This document shows positions 1-6,497 of a stretch of DNA of 6,547 bases, piece after piece. The position numbers and the translations under genes are program-made. Source of the stretch: CAZDAM01 sp964503595 (GTDB lineage Bacteria; Muiribacteriota; UBA6191). Position 1 is the stretch's first letter. Each line of letters starts with the position of its first letter. Location of the stretch: NCBI GenBank assembly GCA_964503595.1, contig CAZDAM010000139.1:1-6547 (forward strand). Reading direction: 5' to 3'. The notes beneath the pieces were generated by a model. That model was not told the DNA's origin and made no database searches. It worked only from the letters and a program-made list of their open reading frames with translations.

Positions 1-16
1 GGGCAATCCATTTCAT
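1..16 (-). CDS. Start of next gene in the operon, truncated by window edge
   Basis: An ATG at 16-14 overlaps the TGA stop of the GT2 gene in an ATGA arrangement and reads Met-Lys-Trp-Ile-Ala before the window ends. It has a good Shine-Dalgarno sequence (AAGGAAG) 8 bases upstream, the best in the window, and it repeats the coupled start/stop spacing seen one gene earlier. Only five codons are visible, so the product cannot be named; the short hydrophobic beginning would be compatible with a membrane or exported protein but is no proof. Confidence 0.6.
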
Positions 17-735
17 GACTTGGACTTCCTTAAGTGCTCTTTCAGGTCTTTGGAGAATGCGAGTGTCCTGCGAATAAATTTGAAACGGGATGCCATTCCT
101 GTATTCCAGCTGGATGTGCCATGAACGCGGGGTGGAAAGACCACCGGGAAGCGAAGAATCCTGAAGCCCCGGCAAATGGCGATGTAGAGAACAAACAAAT
201 CGTAGGAGAAATCCTTGGGGGCATCGCTCAGATGTTTGAGAAGGCTTCGGGAGAAGACATTGGGCTGGGCATTGATGTCCCACAGGCGGCGGCGAAGGTA
301 TAGGGTTTCAAAACAGCTCATGCCCACGGTAAAGAAGGAATCAGGAAAGCTTCGCCCCTGACGAAGTCCTTTTACAAGTACTTTCTCTGGATCTGAAGTG
401 TCTTCAAGAATTTTAAGGGCTTTGAACGGATCCCCAGGATCTGTCTGCATATCAGCGTGAGTCCAGCCCAGAAAATTTCCCTGGGCTTTGAGTAACCCCT
501 GATGGATGCCATTTCCGTATCCTTCGTTGTGTACAAGGGTCAAGACTTTCATCCAGGGTCGGGACTGAGACAGAGTCTGGAAGACTTCAGCGCTTTGATC
601 TGTTGAACCATTGTTCACAAAGAGAACTTCACAGTCTTCAGGAATCCCGATTCGGTCCAGTTTTTCGGCAATCAGGGGAAGGTTTTTTTCTTCGTTGAAG
701 CAGGGTATGATCAGGCTGAAGCGGATTTTGTTCAT
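13..735 (-). CDS. GT2-family glycosyltransferase, dolichyl/polyprenyl-phosphate sugar synthase-like
   Basis: A 240-residue GT-A-fold glycosyltransferase resembling DPM1-type enzymes, which transfer a sugar from a nucleotide donor to a polyprenyl phosphate at the cytosolic membrane face. Seen in order: SLIIPCFNEEKNLP (7-20, first strand and nucleotide-binding start), FVNNGSTDQS (39-48), NEGYGNGIHQGL (70-81), THADMQTDP (92-100) as the metal-binding region (Asp95 and Gln97 of the usual D-x-Q/D-x-D), VKGLRQGR (121-128), and PPRVHGTSSWN (201-211), the conserved C-terminal motif of this subfamily. The protein ends shortly after, without the C-terminal membrane helices of many bacterial relatives, so it is of the short soluble DPM1 kind. 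The ATG start overlaps the stop of the nucleotidyltransferase (ATGA), indicating translational coupling. Pairing with the GT-C protein in the same operon suggests it supplies the lipid-linked sugar donor (inference). The sugar is unknown. Confidence 0.9.
   Translation of the reverse strand: MNKIRFSLIIPCFNEEKNLPLIAEKLDRIGIPEDCEVLFVNNGSTDQSAEVFQTLSQSRPWMKVLTLVHNEGYGNGIHQGLLKAQGNFLGWTHADMQTDPGDPFKALKILEDTSDPEKVLVKGLRQGRSFPDSFFTVGMSCFETLYLRRRLWDINAQPNVFSRSLLKHLSDAPKDFSYDLFVLYIAICRGFRILRFPVVFPPRVHGTSSWNTGMASRFKFIRRTLAFSKDLKEHLRKSKS
25..31 (-). promoter_or_regulatory. Shine-Dalgarno site for the truncated downstream gene
   Basis: The minus strand reads AAGGAAG here, 8 bases before the ATG at 16. 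It lies inside the GT2 coding region, as expected for a coupled internal gene start. It is the clearest ribosome binding site in the window; the other gene starts have weak or no match. Confidence 0.6.
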
Positions 736-2297
736 GGCTGAGCCATCCAGTCGGATTCAAGACGGTATGGATGCCAGGAGCATTGATGAAAAAACTTCTG
801 CCAGTACTCAAATGTCCTAAGATCATCGGGTGTTCCCCAGCCAAAATAGGCTTTGACGGGAAAGGAACGGACCTTGTGACCGAGTTCGGCGGCCAGTCCA
901 ACCAGGGAATCCACATAGTACTCCTGATTGATTTTCAGGTTGCGCTGAATCTGTTCTTCGTGGAGGGCCTGAAACAGTCCTTTTGATGAAAACCAGAAAG
1001 CCCCGGTGATAACCGGATCCAGAAATGGATTGGAACTCAGAGGTTTTTTGACAGAAACACTTTGGACAAATCCTTCGGTATCAGTAAGCAGATAACCCCA
1101 GGATTCCGGGGACCTTCGGACTCCCGGGTGTCGGCACATCGAAAAGGAAATGACTTCGGCTCCTGAGGAAATCGTTTCTTTCAATGCCTTGAGATCCAGA
1201 AGCATGCCATGATCACAGGCACCGATAAAAACAGGTTCCGAGGAATCCAGAAGCTTCATGCCTTCAAGGCAGGTGGCTGCCTGTCCATCCGTTTTTTCTG
1301 AGAGGAGAACGACTTGAGTATCTGAAGCATTGCCGGAAAGGGGAAGGGGAGAACGGGCGATCAGGACTTTCTTTTCTGTTCTTGGAAGGCAGTTCAGAGC
1401 CTGCTGAAACATGGGCTTTTTGGATACAGGGATAAAGGGCTTTGGAGTGGAAAATCCTTCTTTTTGAAAACGTAGCCCTTCTCCTGCCATTGGCAGAATG
1501 GTTGTACCGGGGAAGGGTTGATTGGCCGGGTTTTGGGACCCATGGAGTCTTTCAAAGAGGGTGTACCAGTACTGAAACTCTTCCAGATCTTCAGGGGTTC
1601 CCCACTGAAGCATGTGATCAATTTCATGAATCCGTACTTTTTTCTGATCCTGGGCCATCAGGTTATAAACCATACTGACATAGAATTCGCCCTGAGTGCT
1701 GATGCCAAGCTCCATCAGTTTTTGAAAATACTGTTTCAGGAGGCTTCCATTACGGAAGTAGTAGGTTCCGTCCGACGCAAACTCCTGCATGCGGTTTTGA
1801 GTGAAGGGTTTCTTTTCCTGAATTTCCTTTAGGGTCTGCCGGTGCTCCCGAATGAATGCATAGTTGGTCGTTCCCAGCATATGGGGGTGAAATCCACGAT
1901 ACGCGGCCATGCCACCATCGGCCTTTTCCTTATGCATATGCTGAAGAAAACCTTGCCAGTCCCAGGCTTTACTGAAATCACAGTAATTCACGATGACTTC
2001 GTCATCATCCTTGATGGCATCAAAGCCTTTGGAAACAGCATAGACTGGCCCGAGCTTATGGGTGGGAATGCCCAGGATTTTTCCCTTAGGGGCAGCTTTT
2101 CTGAGAATTTCCTCCATGGGTGTTGTTCTCAGGTGCTCTTCATTGCAGATGAAAAGAAAGTTTTCTTCTTTCGGGAAGCACTGGATGACATGTTCAATGA
2201 TGGGTTTGCCGGCAACTTCAATCAAAGGCTTTGGGGTGGTGTAGCCAGCATTCTGGAAGCGCTGCCCCTGCCCGGACATGGGAATTACAATTTGCAT
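732..2297 (-). CDS. Tandem-duplicated sugar-phosphate nucleotidyltransferase
   Basis: A 521-residue protein made of two head-to-tail nucleotidyltransferase (NTP_transferase, GT-A-like) domains of about 250 residues. Domain 1 (about 1-250) has IPMSGQGQRF (5-14), TPKPL (21-25), YCDF with metal-binding Asp107, and WGTPEDLEEFQYW (232-244). Domain 2 (about 265-505) repeats this: LPMAGEGLRF (268-277), TPKPF (284-288), ACDHGM with Asp362, and WGTPDDLRTFEYW (487-499). Both halves keep the glycine-rich loop, the Lys and the metal Asp, so both could be active. The family joins an NTP to a sugar or polyol phosphate, releasing pyrophosphate; the substrate is not readable. The domain style is that of capsule-locus nucleotidyltransferases. 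ATGs at 2297, 2309 and 2348 are possible starts; 2297 is preferred because the fold begins two residues later (QIVIPMSG) and GGGATC lies just upstream. The start overlaps the aldolase end by 13 bases, and the TGA stop overlaps the next ATG. Confidence 0.88.
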   Translation of the reverse strand: MQIVIPMSGQGQRFQNAGYTTPKPLIEVAGKPIIEHVIQCFPKEENFLFICNEEHLRTTPMEEILRKAAPKGKILGIPTHKLGPVYAVSKGFDAIKDDDEVIVNYCDFSKAWDWQGFLQHMHKEKADGGMAAYRGFHPHMLGTTNYAFIREHRQTLKEIQEKKPFTQNRMQEFASDGTYYFRNGSLLKQYFQKLMELGISTQGEFYVSMVYNLMAQDQKKVRIHEIDHMLQWGTPEDLEEFQYWYTLFERLHGSQNPANQPFPGTTILPMAGEGLRFQKEGFSTPKPFIPVSKKPMFQQALNCLPRTEKKVLIARSPLPLSGNASDTQVVLLSEKTDGQAATCLEGMKLLDSSEPVFIGACDHGMLLDLKALKETISSGAEVISFSMCRHPGVRRSPESWGYLLTDTEGFVQSVSVKKPLSSNPFLDPVITGAFWFSSKGLFQALHEEQIQRNLKINQEYYVDSLVGLAAELGHKVRSFPVKAYFGWGTPDDLRTFEYWQKFFHQCSWHPYRLESDWMAQP

Positions 2298-3301
2298 GCC
2301 GGATCCCATCGGTATTTTTCCGCTTCCCAGTTGGAAAGCTTCTTGCATTCTTCCGATTTCAGCCCGGTCACAGGTTTTTGGGACAGGGAAGTCGTCAGAA
2401 ACTGATATTTCAGGATTTCTTCAAGATCCCGGGCTTTTTTTTGCGAAGGTCCCAGAGTAAAGAGTCTCCTGTTCATAAGAACGGCTCTTGGAGGGTAGGT
2501 GTGTTTTTGAAAGGAAGACAGAAGAGCCTCAGCCAGGTTGCCGGGCTCACATTGACAGACTTCAAAACCGGAATAGACCTGAATATCCGGGGAGCACCAG
2601 GGAAATGTAAGGATGTCTGGATGGTTCTGCAGAATCTGATGGATTTCAAGATCCGAAGAGAGCCAGATTCCCTGAAGGGATGGATCCAGACGCTGGGCCT
2701 CCAGAAGAATCCTGGTACAGTCCTTGAAATGGGAAAGTTCCATCTGGAGGTTTGCAGCCAGTTTGTCTACGACTTCATTCTGAAGCTCAAGAGCTCTTGG
2801 GGCGTGCGAAGCTCCGACCATGAGACCATGGTTTTGAAAAAAAATGATGGATTCCTTTTCAAAAGGGGCATGTTCAAGAAGGGCCCGGGCAAGTGAAATA
2901 CCCGGAGTGTGATAGTCCACAAGAATGGCTTCTGGAAATAGGGAAGAGATCTTTTCTTTCCAGTCAGGCTGATTCAGAAAAGGCATGGCTGCAAGAGGAT
3001 GAGTGTGAATCGTGATCTCTGATGGAAGCAAGGCATGGAGCCAGACTTCCAGAGAAGGGCGGATGGGTTCGTCGGGAAGAAGAGATGTTTCAGACGAGGA
3101 TTCAAGGGCCTGCATGATTTTGGAAAGAGAAATTCTGGCAATGCTTCTGGGCTGGCCGATCTCACTGAGGTGAAACCCGCTGGCCTTGATCAGCATCTGG
3201 CCATCGTTGGTTTTGACGGCTGTGTTGCCACCACCGGCCTGAACCAGATCCCAGCGGCTGCCGGTGATATGGGAAATTATTTTCAGGGTTGTTTCAGGCA
3301 T
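2285..3301 (-). CDS. Class II aldolase/adducin-family protein
   Basis: Predicted zinc-dependent aldolase-fold enzyme of 338 residues from the chosen start. Family members cleave or form sugar phosphates such as fuculose- or rhamnulose-1-phosphate, or act as epimerases or decarboxylases. Visible motifs, numbered from the ATG at 3301: GGGNTAVK (23-30, phosphate-binding loop), IKASG (38-42), PSLEVWLHALLP (82-93) with the Glu (E85) matching the catalytic Glu of FucA, HTHP (99-102) giving two zinc histidines, and NHGL (157-160) giving the third. The C-terminus has NWEAEKYR (324-331), as in the longer YuxG/rhamnulose-phosphate aldolase-like subgroup. Here there is no dehydrogenase domain after it, so the protein is a stand-alone aldolase module longer than the roughly 215 residues of FucA. 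The start is uncertain: in-frame ATGs at 3301 and 3322 and a TTG at 3364 all overlap the upstream gene. The ATG at 3301 is preferred because the family alignment begins just after it. The stop lies inside the next gene. The substrate is unknown. Confidence 0.87.
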   Translation of the reverse strand: MPETTLKIISHITGSRWDLVQAGGGNTAVKTNDGQMLIKASGFHLSEIGQPRSIARISLSKIMQALESSSETSLLPDEPIRPSLEVWLHALLPSEITIHTHPLAAMPFLNQPDWKEKISSLFPEAILVDYHTPGISLARALLEHAPFEKESIIFFQNHGLMVGASHAPRALELQNEVVDKLAANLQMELSHFKDCTRILLEAQRLDPSLQGIWLSSDLEIHQILQNHPDILTFPWCSPDIQVYSGFEVCQCEPGNLAEALLSSFQKHTYPPRAVLMNRRLFTLGPSQKKARDLEEILKYQFLTTSLSQKPVTGLKSEECKKLSNWEAEKYRWDPACKL

Positions 3302-5282
3302 GTTCTGACTCACTGAGGACATAAAGAAAAACCAGTTGGCAGAATCCCCGAAATCCAGATGCAAATCTGATTTCCTGAGGAAGGTTAAGCATGAAGTCAG
3401 GCATGAGATTCAAGGCCCAGTTCAGATATTCGGGATTTTGAGGCTCCTGAAGGAGTTTGAGCCTTTGTCCCTGAAGATCAGGCAGGAATTCCCACTCGAT
3501 TTCTGTTTCCGCAAGGCTTGTTTTCAGATGTTCCAGAAGTGGCTCCAGATCGATTTGGGCAGAAAGAACGAGCTGAAGATTCAGAGAGTTTTGGGAGGAA
3601 TCTGTCTGATAGCTCAAAATGATATCGGCGAAGTCTTTTTGGGGAAGGATAAAGCGCCTGGAGTCTGTCTCCCGCATTTTCAGATCCTGTTCAACTTCTT
3701 CCTGGCTTTTTCCTCTTTCTTTGGAATCTCTGAGTTTTTTCCACTGTGCTCGCAGGATTTCATCGGTATCCAGATAAATGCGGAGGTCCAGCAGTTTTCG
3801 GGTTCCAGGCAGGTAAAATGAGTGCAGGCCGCTGATCAGAGTATATTCGTGGGGATAGATTTTCCGGGTTGGGCTGAAGGCTCCGGTGCTATGGTCATAC
3901 TCTCTGCGAAACACGGGCAGCCCGGATTTGAGGGCCCTAAGAGTTCGGGTCTGCTGATGAAGAAAATTGGCTTTGGGATGGAGATGGGTCCATTGGTTCC
4001 AGTTCTCATCGTGGCGCTCCCAGCGATGGTAGGCATCTTCTTCAAGGTGAAGCGCCCGGTTCCCCAGTATGGTTCTCAGGTCTTCCAGCAGGGTGGTTTT
4101 CCCGGCTCCACTGTCTCCTGCAATCCCGACAATGAAAGTTGCTCCGGAGTTCAGACTTTCTGGACGGGCCTGAATGCCAAAGCGGTAAAGCGACCATGTC
4201 ATAAGGATCAGCAGTACCCATAAAAGAGTGAAGGCGATATTGGCCAGATCCACATAAGGGAAACTCAGATGAAATGGATTTCCAAAAAACTTGAGGATGA
4301 CATGCTCTGATGGCGCGCTCAGGAAAAACAGCAGGTAGAGGATTTCAAGAGAATAGAACAGGATGCGGAGCAGGGAGAGGGTTTGTCCCTTTTGCAGAAA
4401 AAAGAGGCTGATAAATGGCAAAAACCAGACAAACCATCCCGGAGCCGGGTCTGCAATCAAAAGGAGGGCTACGAACAGCAGTCCAAGGTAGTCGGTTAGC
4501 AGCTCGTGGCTGATCCGGCGATAGAGAAAGAAACGGCCGTAAAGCAGGACACCTACGCCCAGGGCCAGGTAGATTTTCTGTTGTCCAACGGCAAGAAAGG
4601 AGCCCAGAATCAGACTTTGTCTGGGATTGAACAGTACTAGTTCGAAAAATCCGGGCTCTTTCAGATATGGAAGGATTCCGGCAAGAAAAAGGCCCGTACA
4701 GAGACCCAGCATTTTCAGGGCACTGGAAGTTTTGGACTGTCTTGCGACAAAGAGAAAGAAAAGGGGAATGACGGCCAGGACGTGAAGCTTGGTCAGCATT
4801 CCAGCTCCCAGTAGCAGGCCACAGGGGAGATACTTGCCGCGCATCAGTAAAATTGTGGCCCCGAATACCAAAGAGGTGGGAATCAGATCCAGTTGGCCGT
4901 GCATGTAGCAGGCAAAGATCAGGATAGGGGAGCAGGTATAGAAGAGATGGATGTCTTTTTTTCTTCCGGGAAACAGATTGGAGAGGAGCAGGACAGTGGC
5001 AAGATCAGCCAGAAGGGTTGGCAGTCTTAAAAGAATTCGTCCTGCGAGGCCATCCATGCTTTCGATTCCCAGAACCCAGGGTAAAAAACCATGAAGCCAT
5101 AGCATCAGAGGAGGATAGGGAAATGCCAGGTGATTGCCTTCTTCAAATGCGCTGGACCAGGGGTTCGGGTTTCCCTGAAGCCATTCGTTCAGAAAGGGCA
5201 GGAAAAGATCTTCAATATGCCCTGAACTGAAAATTCCACTCAGAGCAAGCTTGGCCAGAAATATGATTCCAAGCAGCGGCAT
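3294..5282 (-). CDS. GT-C membrane glycosyltransferase fused to phosphoribulokinase/uridine kinase-like domain
   Basis: A 662-residue two-part protein. Residues 1 to about 366 are strongly hydrophobic, with roughly 11-12 membrane segments. They show marks of polyprenyl-phosphate-sugar-dependent GT-C (GT87/PIG-M-like) transferases: an acidic pair in the first outer loop (HIEDLF, 22-27), YPPL (56-59), and HGQLDLIPTSL (128-138) followed by a Lys in MLTKLH (162-167). After a short linker, a P-loop kinase begins: GIAGDSGAGKTT (386-397, Walker A), EEDAYHRWER (414-423), HPKANF (435-440), YDHSTGAFSP (462-471), GLHSFY (485-490), and W-KKLRDSKERG (514-524) ending with ILPQKDFADIIL (545-556). The order and wording match phosphoribulokinase more than plain uridine kinase. 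The Glu usually preceding GLH is Ser484. About 100 C-terminal residues are unassigned. The ATG at 5282 follows the upstream stop in the same frame (TGA, one codon, ATG), so no earlier start is possible; GAGG sits almost on the ATG. The kinase should face the cytosol. Its substrate is unknown; no Rubisco or Calvin-cycle gene is nearby. Confidence 0.88.
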   Translation of the reverse strand: MPLLGIIFLAKLALSGIFSSGHIEDLFLPFLNEWLQGNPNPWSSAFEEGNHLAFPYPPLMLWLHGFLPWVLGIESMDGLAGRILLRLPTLLADLATVLLLSNLFPGRKKDIHLFYTCSPILIFACYMHGQLDLIPTSLVFGATILLMRGKYLPCGLLLGAGMLTKLHVLAVIPLFFLFVARQSKTSSALKMLGLCTGLFLAGILPYLKEPGFFELVLFNPRQSLILGSFLAVGQQKIYLALGVGVLLYGRFFLYRRISHELLTDYLGLLFVALLLIADPAPGWFVWFLPFISLFFLQKGQTLSLLRILFYSLEILYLLFFLSAPSEHVILKFFGNPFHLSFPYVDLANIAFTLLWVLLILMTWSLYRFGIQARPESLNSGATFIVGIAGDSGAGKTTLLEDLRTILGNRALHLEEDAYHRWERHDENWNQWTHLHPKANFLHQQTRTLRALKSGLPVFRREYDHSTGAFSPTRKIYPHEYTLISGLHSFYLPGTRKLLDLRIYLDTDEILRAQWKKLRDSKERGKSQEEVEQDLKMRETDSRRFILPQKDFADIILSYQTDSSQNSLNLQLVLSAQIDLEPLLEHLKTSLAETEIEWEFLPDLQGQRLKLLQEPQNPEYLNWALNLMPDFMLNLPQEIRFASGFRGFCQLVFLYVLSESEHA

Positions 5283-5285
5283 GCC

Positions 5286-6497
5286 TCAGTTTACCAGCTT
5301 TTGGATTGCATCCATGATCTGCGAATGGGAAATGTTGCGGGAATCTGCCGGCATGCCGGGCTGAAAATGGATTGAGTCTTTCCCTTCCCGAAGTCCAGCT
5401 TCAAGCCCTCCGAGATCCATTCTGCGCCCGTATTTTTCCACCAGCTGAAAGAGTTCGGTTTCCGGAGTAGGTCCGACCAGCAGAATGGGGCGGCTTGAGT
5501 AAAGATATTCAAAGACCTTGCCTGTCAGAAAGCCTTTATCCTGTTGTCCGGGAGATTCAAAAATCATCAGGACATCCGATTCCTGCTGAATCCGGGCACA
5601 CTCCTGCCGGGACAGGCTGCCACGAAAATCCAGAAAATCTTCAAGGCCTTCCTGGACAACCAGTTCCAGGAAATTTCCCGGATTTACAGATGCCAGAATC
5701 AGTTTCAGATTTTTTGGATGGATGATGTCATCCTGATGAAGTTTTCGGATCAGTTTGAGAAGAGGGGCAGGATCCTGCCATCCCGAATAGAGGGAGCCGG
5801 TGTAGGTGATACGAATCACGTCATCATTCAGACGGGATATTCTTGAGCTGGAATCGGCGATATCTGGAGAGACACAGTTATAGATCAGCTTTGGGGAGCA
5901 TTTGGGCTCAAGAGTCTGGAATTCCTCAATCAGTCCCTGGCTGACTGTGGTGATCACATCCGCTGTGCGTAAAATCACTTTTTCCAGAGTCCTTTCCAGA
6001 TTTCGAAACAGGGGCCAGCCTGGGTAGCGGGGGTGGGCAGACCATAGATCCCTGAAGTCGGCCCAGATTTTTGTTTTGGGATTGAAAAACCGGTAAACCA
6101 GCGCGACCAGGAGCACAACATAGGGGCCATGGGTTGCCAGAATGACGTCTGGTCTGGAAAGCCTGAGACCCTGGTAGGCGGAAAAAAACCAAAAATCACA
6201 CAGGCTTGGCATACGCATGGTCAGAACTCCTGAACCGGTTGTGGCCGTGCCGTTGCCTTTTTTTGGGGTGGAGGATGCCGATTTTTTTCTTCGAGCGCTT
6301 AAAGCTCTTAAAAAGTCCATGCATCGGGATTTTGGGCGCAGGACTTTTCCGGAATTTACCGGTTTTTCACCTGGAATTGTCCGGGTGATAATCTGCACAT
6401 CAAAGGCTTCTTCAAGCCACTCGGTCCAGTTTGCGGGACGAATAGCGGCAACAACCTGTTCGGGGGGGAAGTGATAGGAAAGAATGGCAAGTTTCAC
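5286..6497 (-). CDS. GT4-family (GT-B fold) glycosyltransferase
   Basis: Predicted cytosolic glycosyltransferase of 403 residues that would transfer a sugar from a nucleotide-sugar donor during surface glycan assembly. Donor and acceptor cannot be read from the sequence. The N-terminus (LAILSYHFPPEQVVAAIRP) is the first strand and loop typical of group 1 transferases. ADFRDLW lies at about 146-152, TVSQGL at 184-189 closes the N-terminal Rossmann half, and YTGSLYSGW at 232-240 opens the C-terminal half. LTGKVFEYLYSSRPIL at about 324-339 carries the donor-binding Glu (E330) region of GT4 enzymes. Residues 65-92 are a Ser/Thr/Gly/Lys-rich low-complexity loop. No membrane segment is convincing. 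The start is GTG at 6497; the next in-frame codon upstream that stops translation is a TGA close to the window edge, no ATG lies between, and the family N-terminus begins right at the GTG. No Shine-Dalgarno sequence is obvious. It is first in the visible gene block and ends 3 bases before the next start. The family call is strong; the specificity is unknown. Confidence 0.9.
   Translation of the reverse strand: MKLAILSYHFPPEQVVAAIRPANWTEWLEEAFDVQIITRTIPGEKPVNSGKVLRPKSRCMDFLRALSARRKKSASSTPKKGNGTATTGSGVLTMRMPSLCDFWFFSAYQGLRLSRPDVILATHGPYVVLLVALVYRFFNPKTKIWADFRDLWSAHPRYPGWPLFRNLERTLEKVILRTADVITTVSQGLIEEFQTLEPKCSPKLIYNCVSPDIADSSSRISRLNDDVIRITYTGSLYSGWQDPAPLLKLIRKLHQDDIIHPKNLKLILASVNPGNFLELVVQEGLEDFLDFRGSLSRQECARIQQESDVLMIFESPGQQDKGFLTGKVFEYLYSSRPILLVGPTPETELFQLVEKYGRRMDLGGLEAGLREGKDSIHFQPGMPADSRNISHSQIMDAIQKLVN

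Noticed and set aside
1842..2405. Plus-strand open frame of 187 codons opposite the nucleotidyltransferase gene
   Set aside because: It lies antisense to a gene with clear duplicated family motifs, its translation shows no recognisable domain, and it has no neighbours on that strand.
2231..2896. Plus-strand open frame of 221 codons opposite the aldolase gene
   Set aside because: Antisense to the aldolase, whose zinc and phosphate motifs are clear; the plus-strand protein has unusual composition and no family motif.
3302..3364. Longer aldolase N-terminus from the TTG at 3364 or the ATG at 3322
   Set aside because: The extra residues (including WFFFMSSV) do not resemble the family start and lie inside the upstream gene; the ATG at 3301 fits the family alignment better, though 3322 stays possible.
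3336..3821. Plus-strand open frame of 161 codons opposite the kinase domain
   Set aside because: It mirrors the phosphoribulokinase-like coding strand and shows no independent motifs; treated as a shadow frame.
3294..5282. Reading the kinase as true phosphoribulokinase and hence evidence for Calvin-cycle carbon fixation
   Set aside because: No Rubisco or other cycle gene is present, the kinase is attached to a glycosyltransferase, and the Glu of the EGLH motif is Ser.
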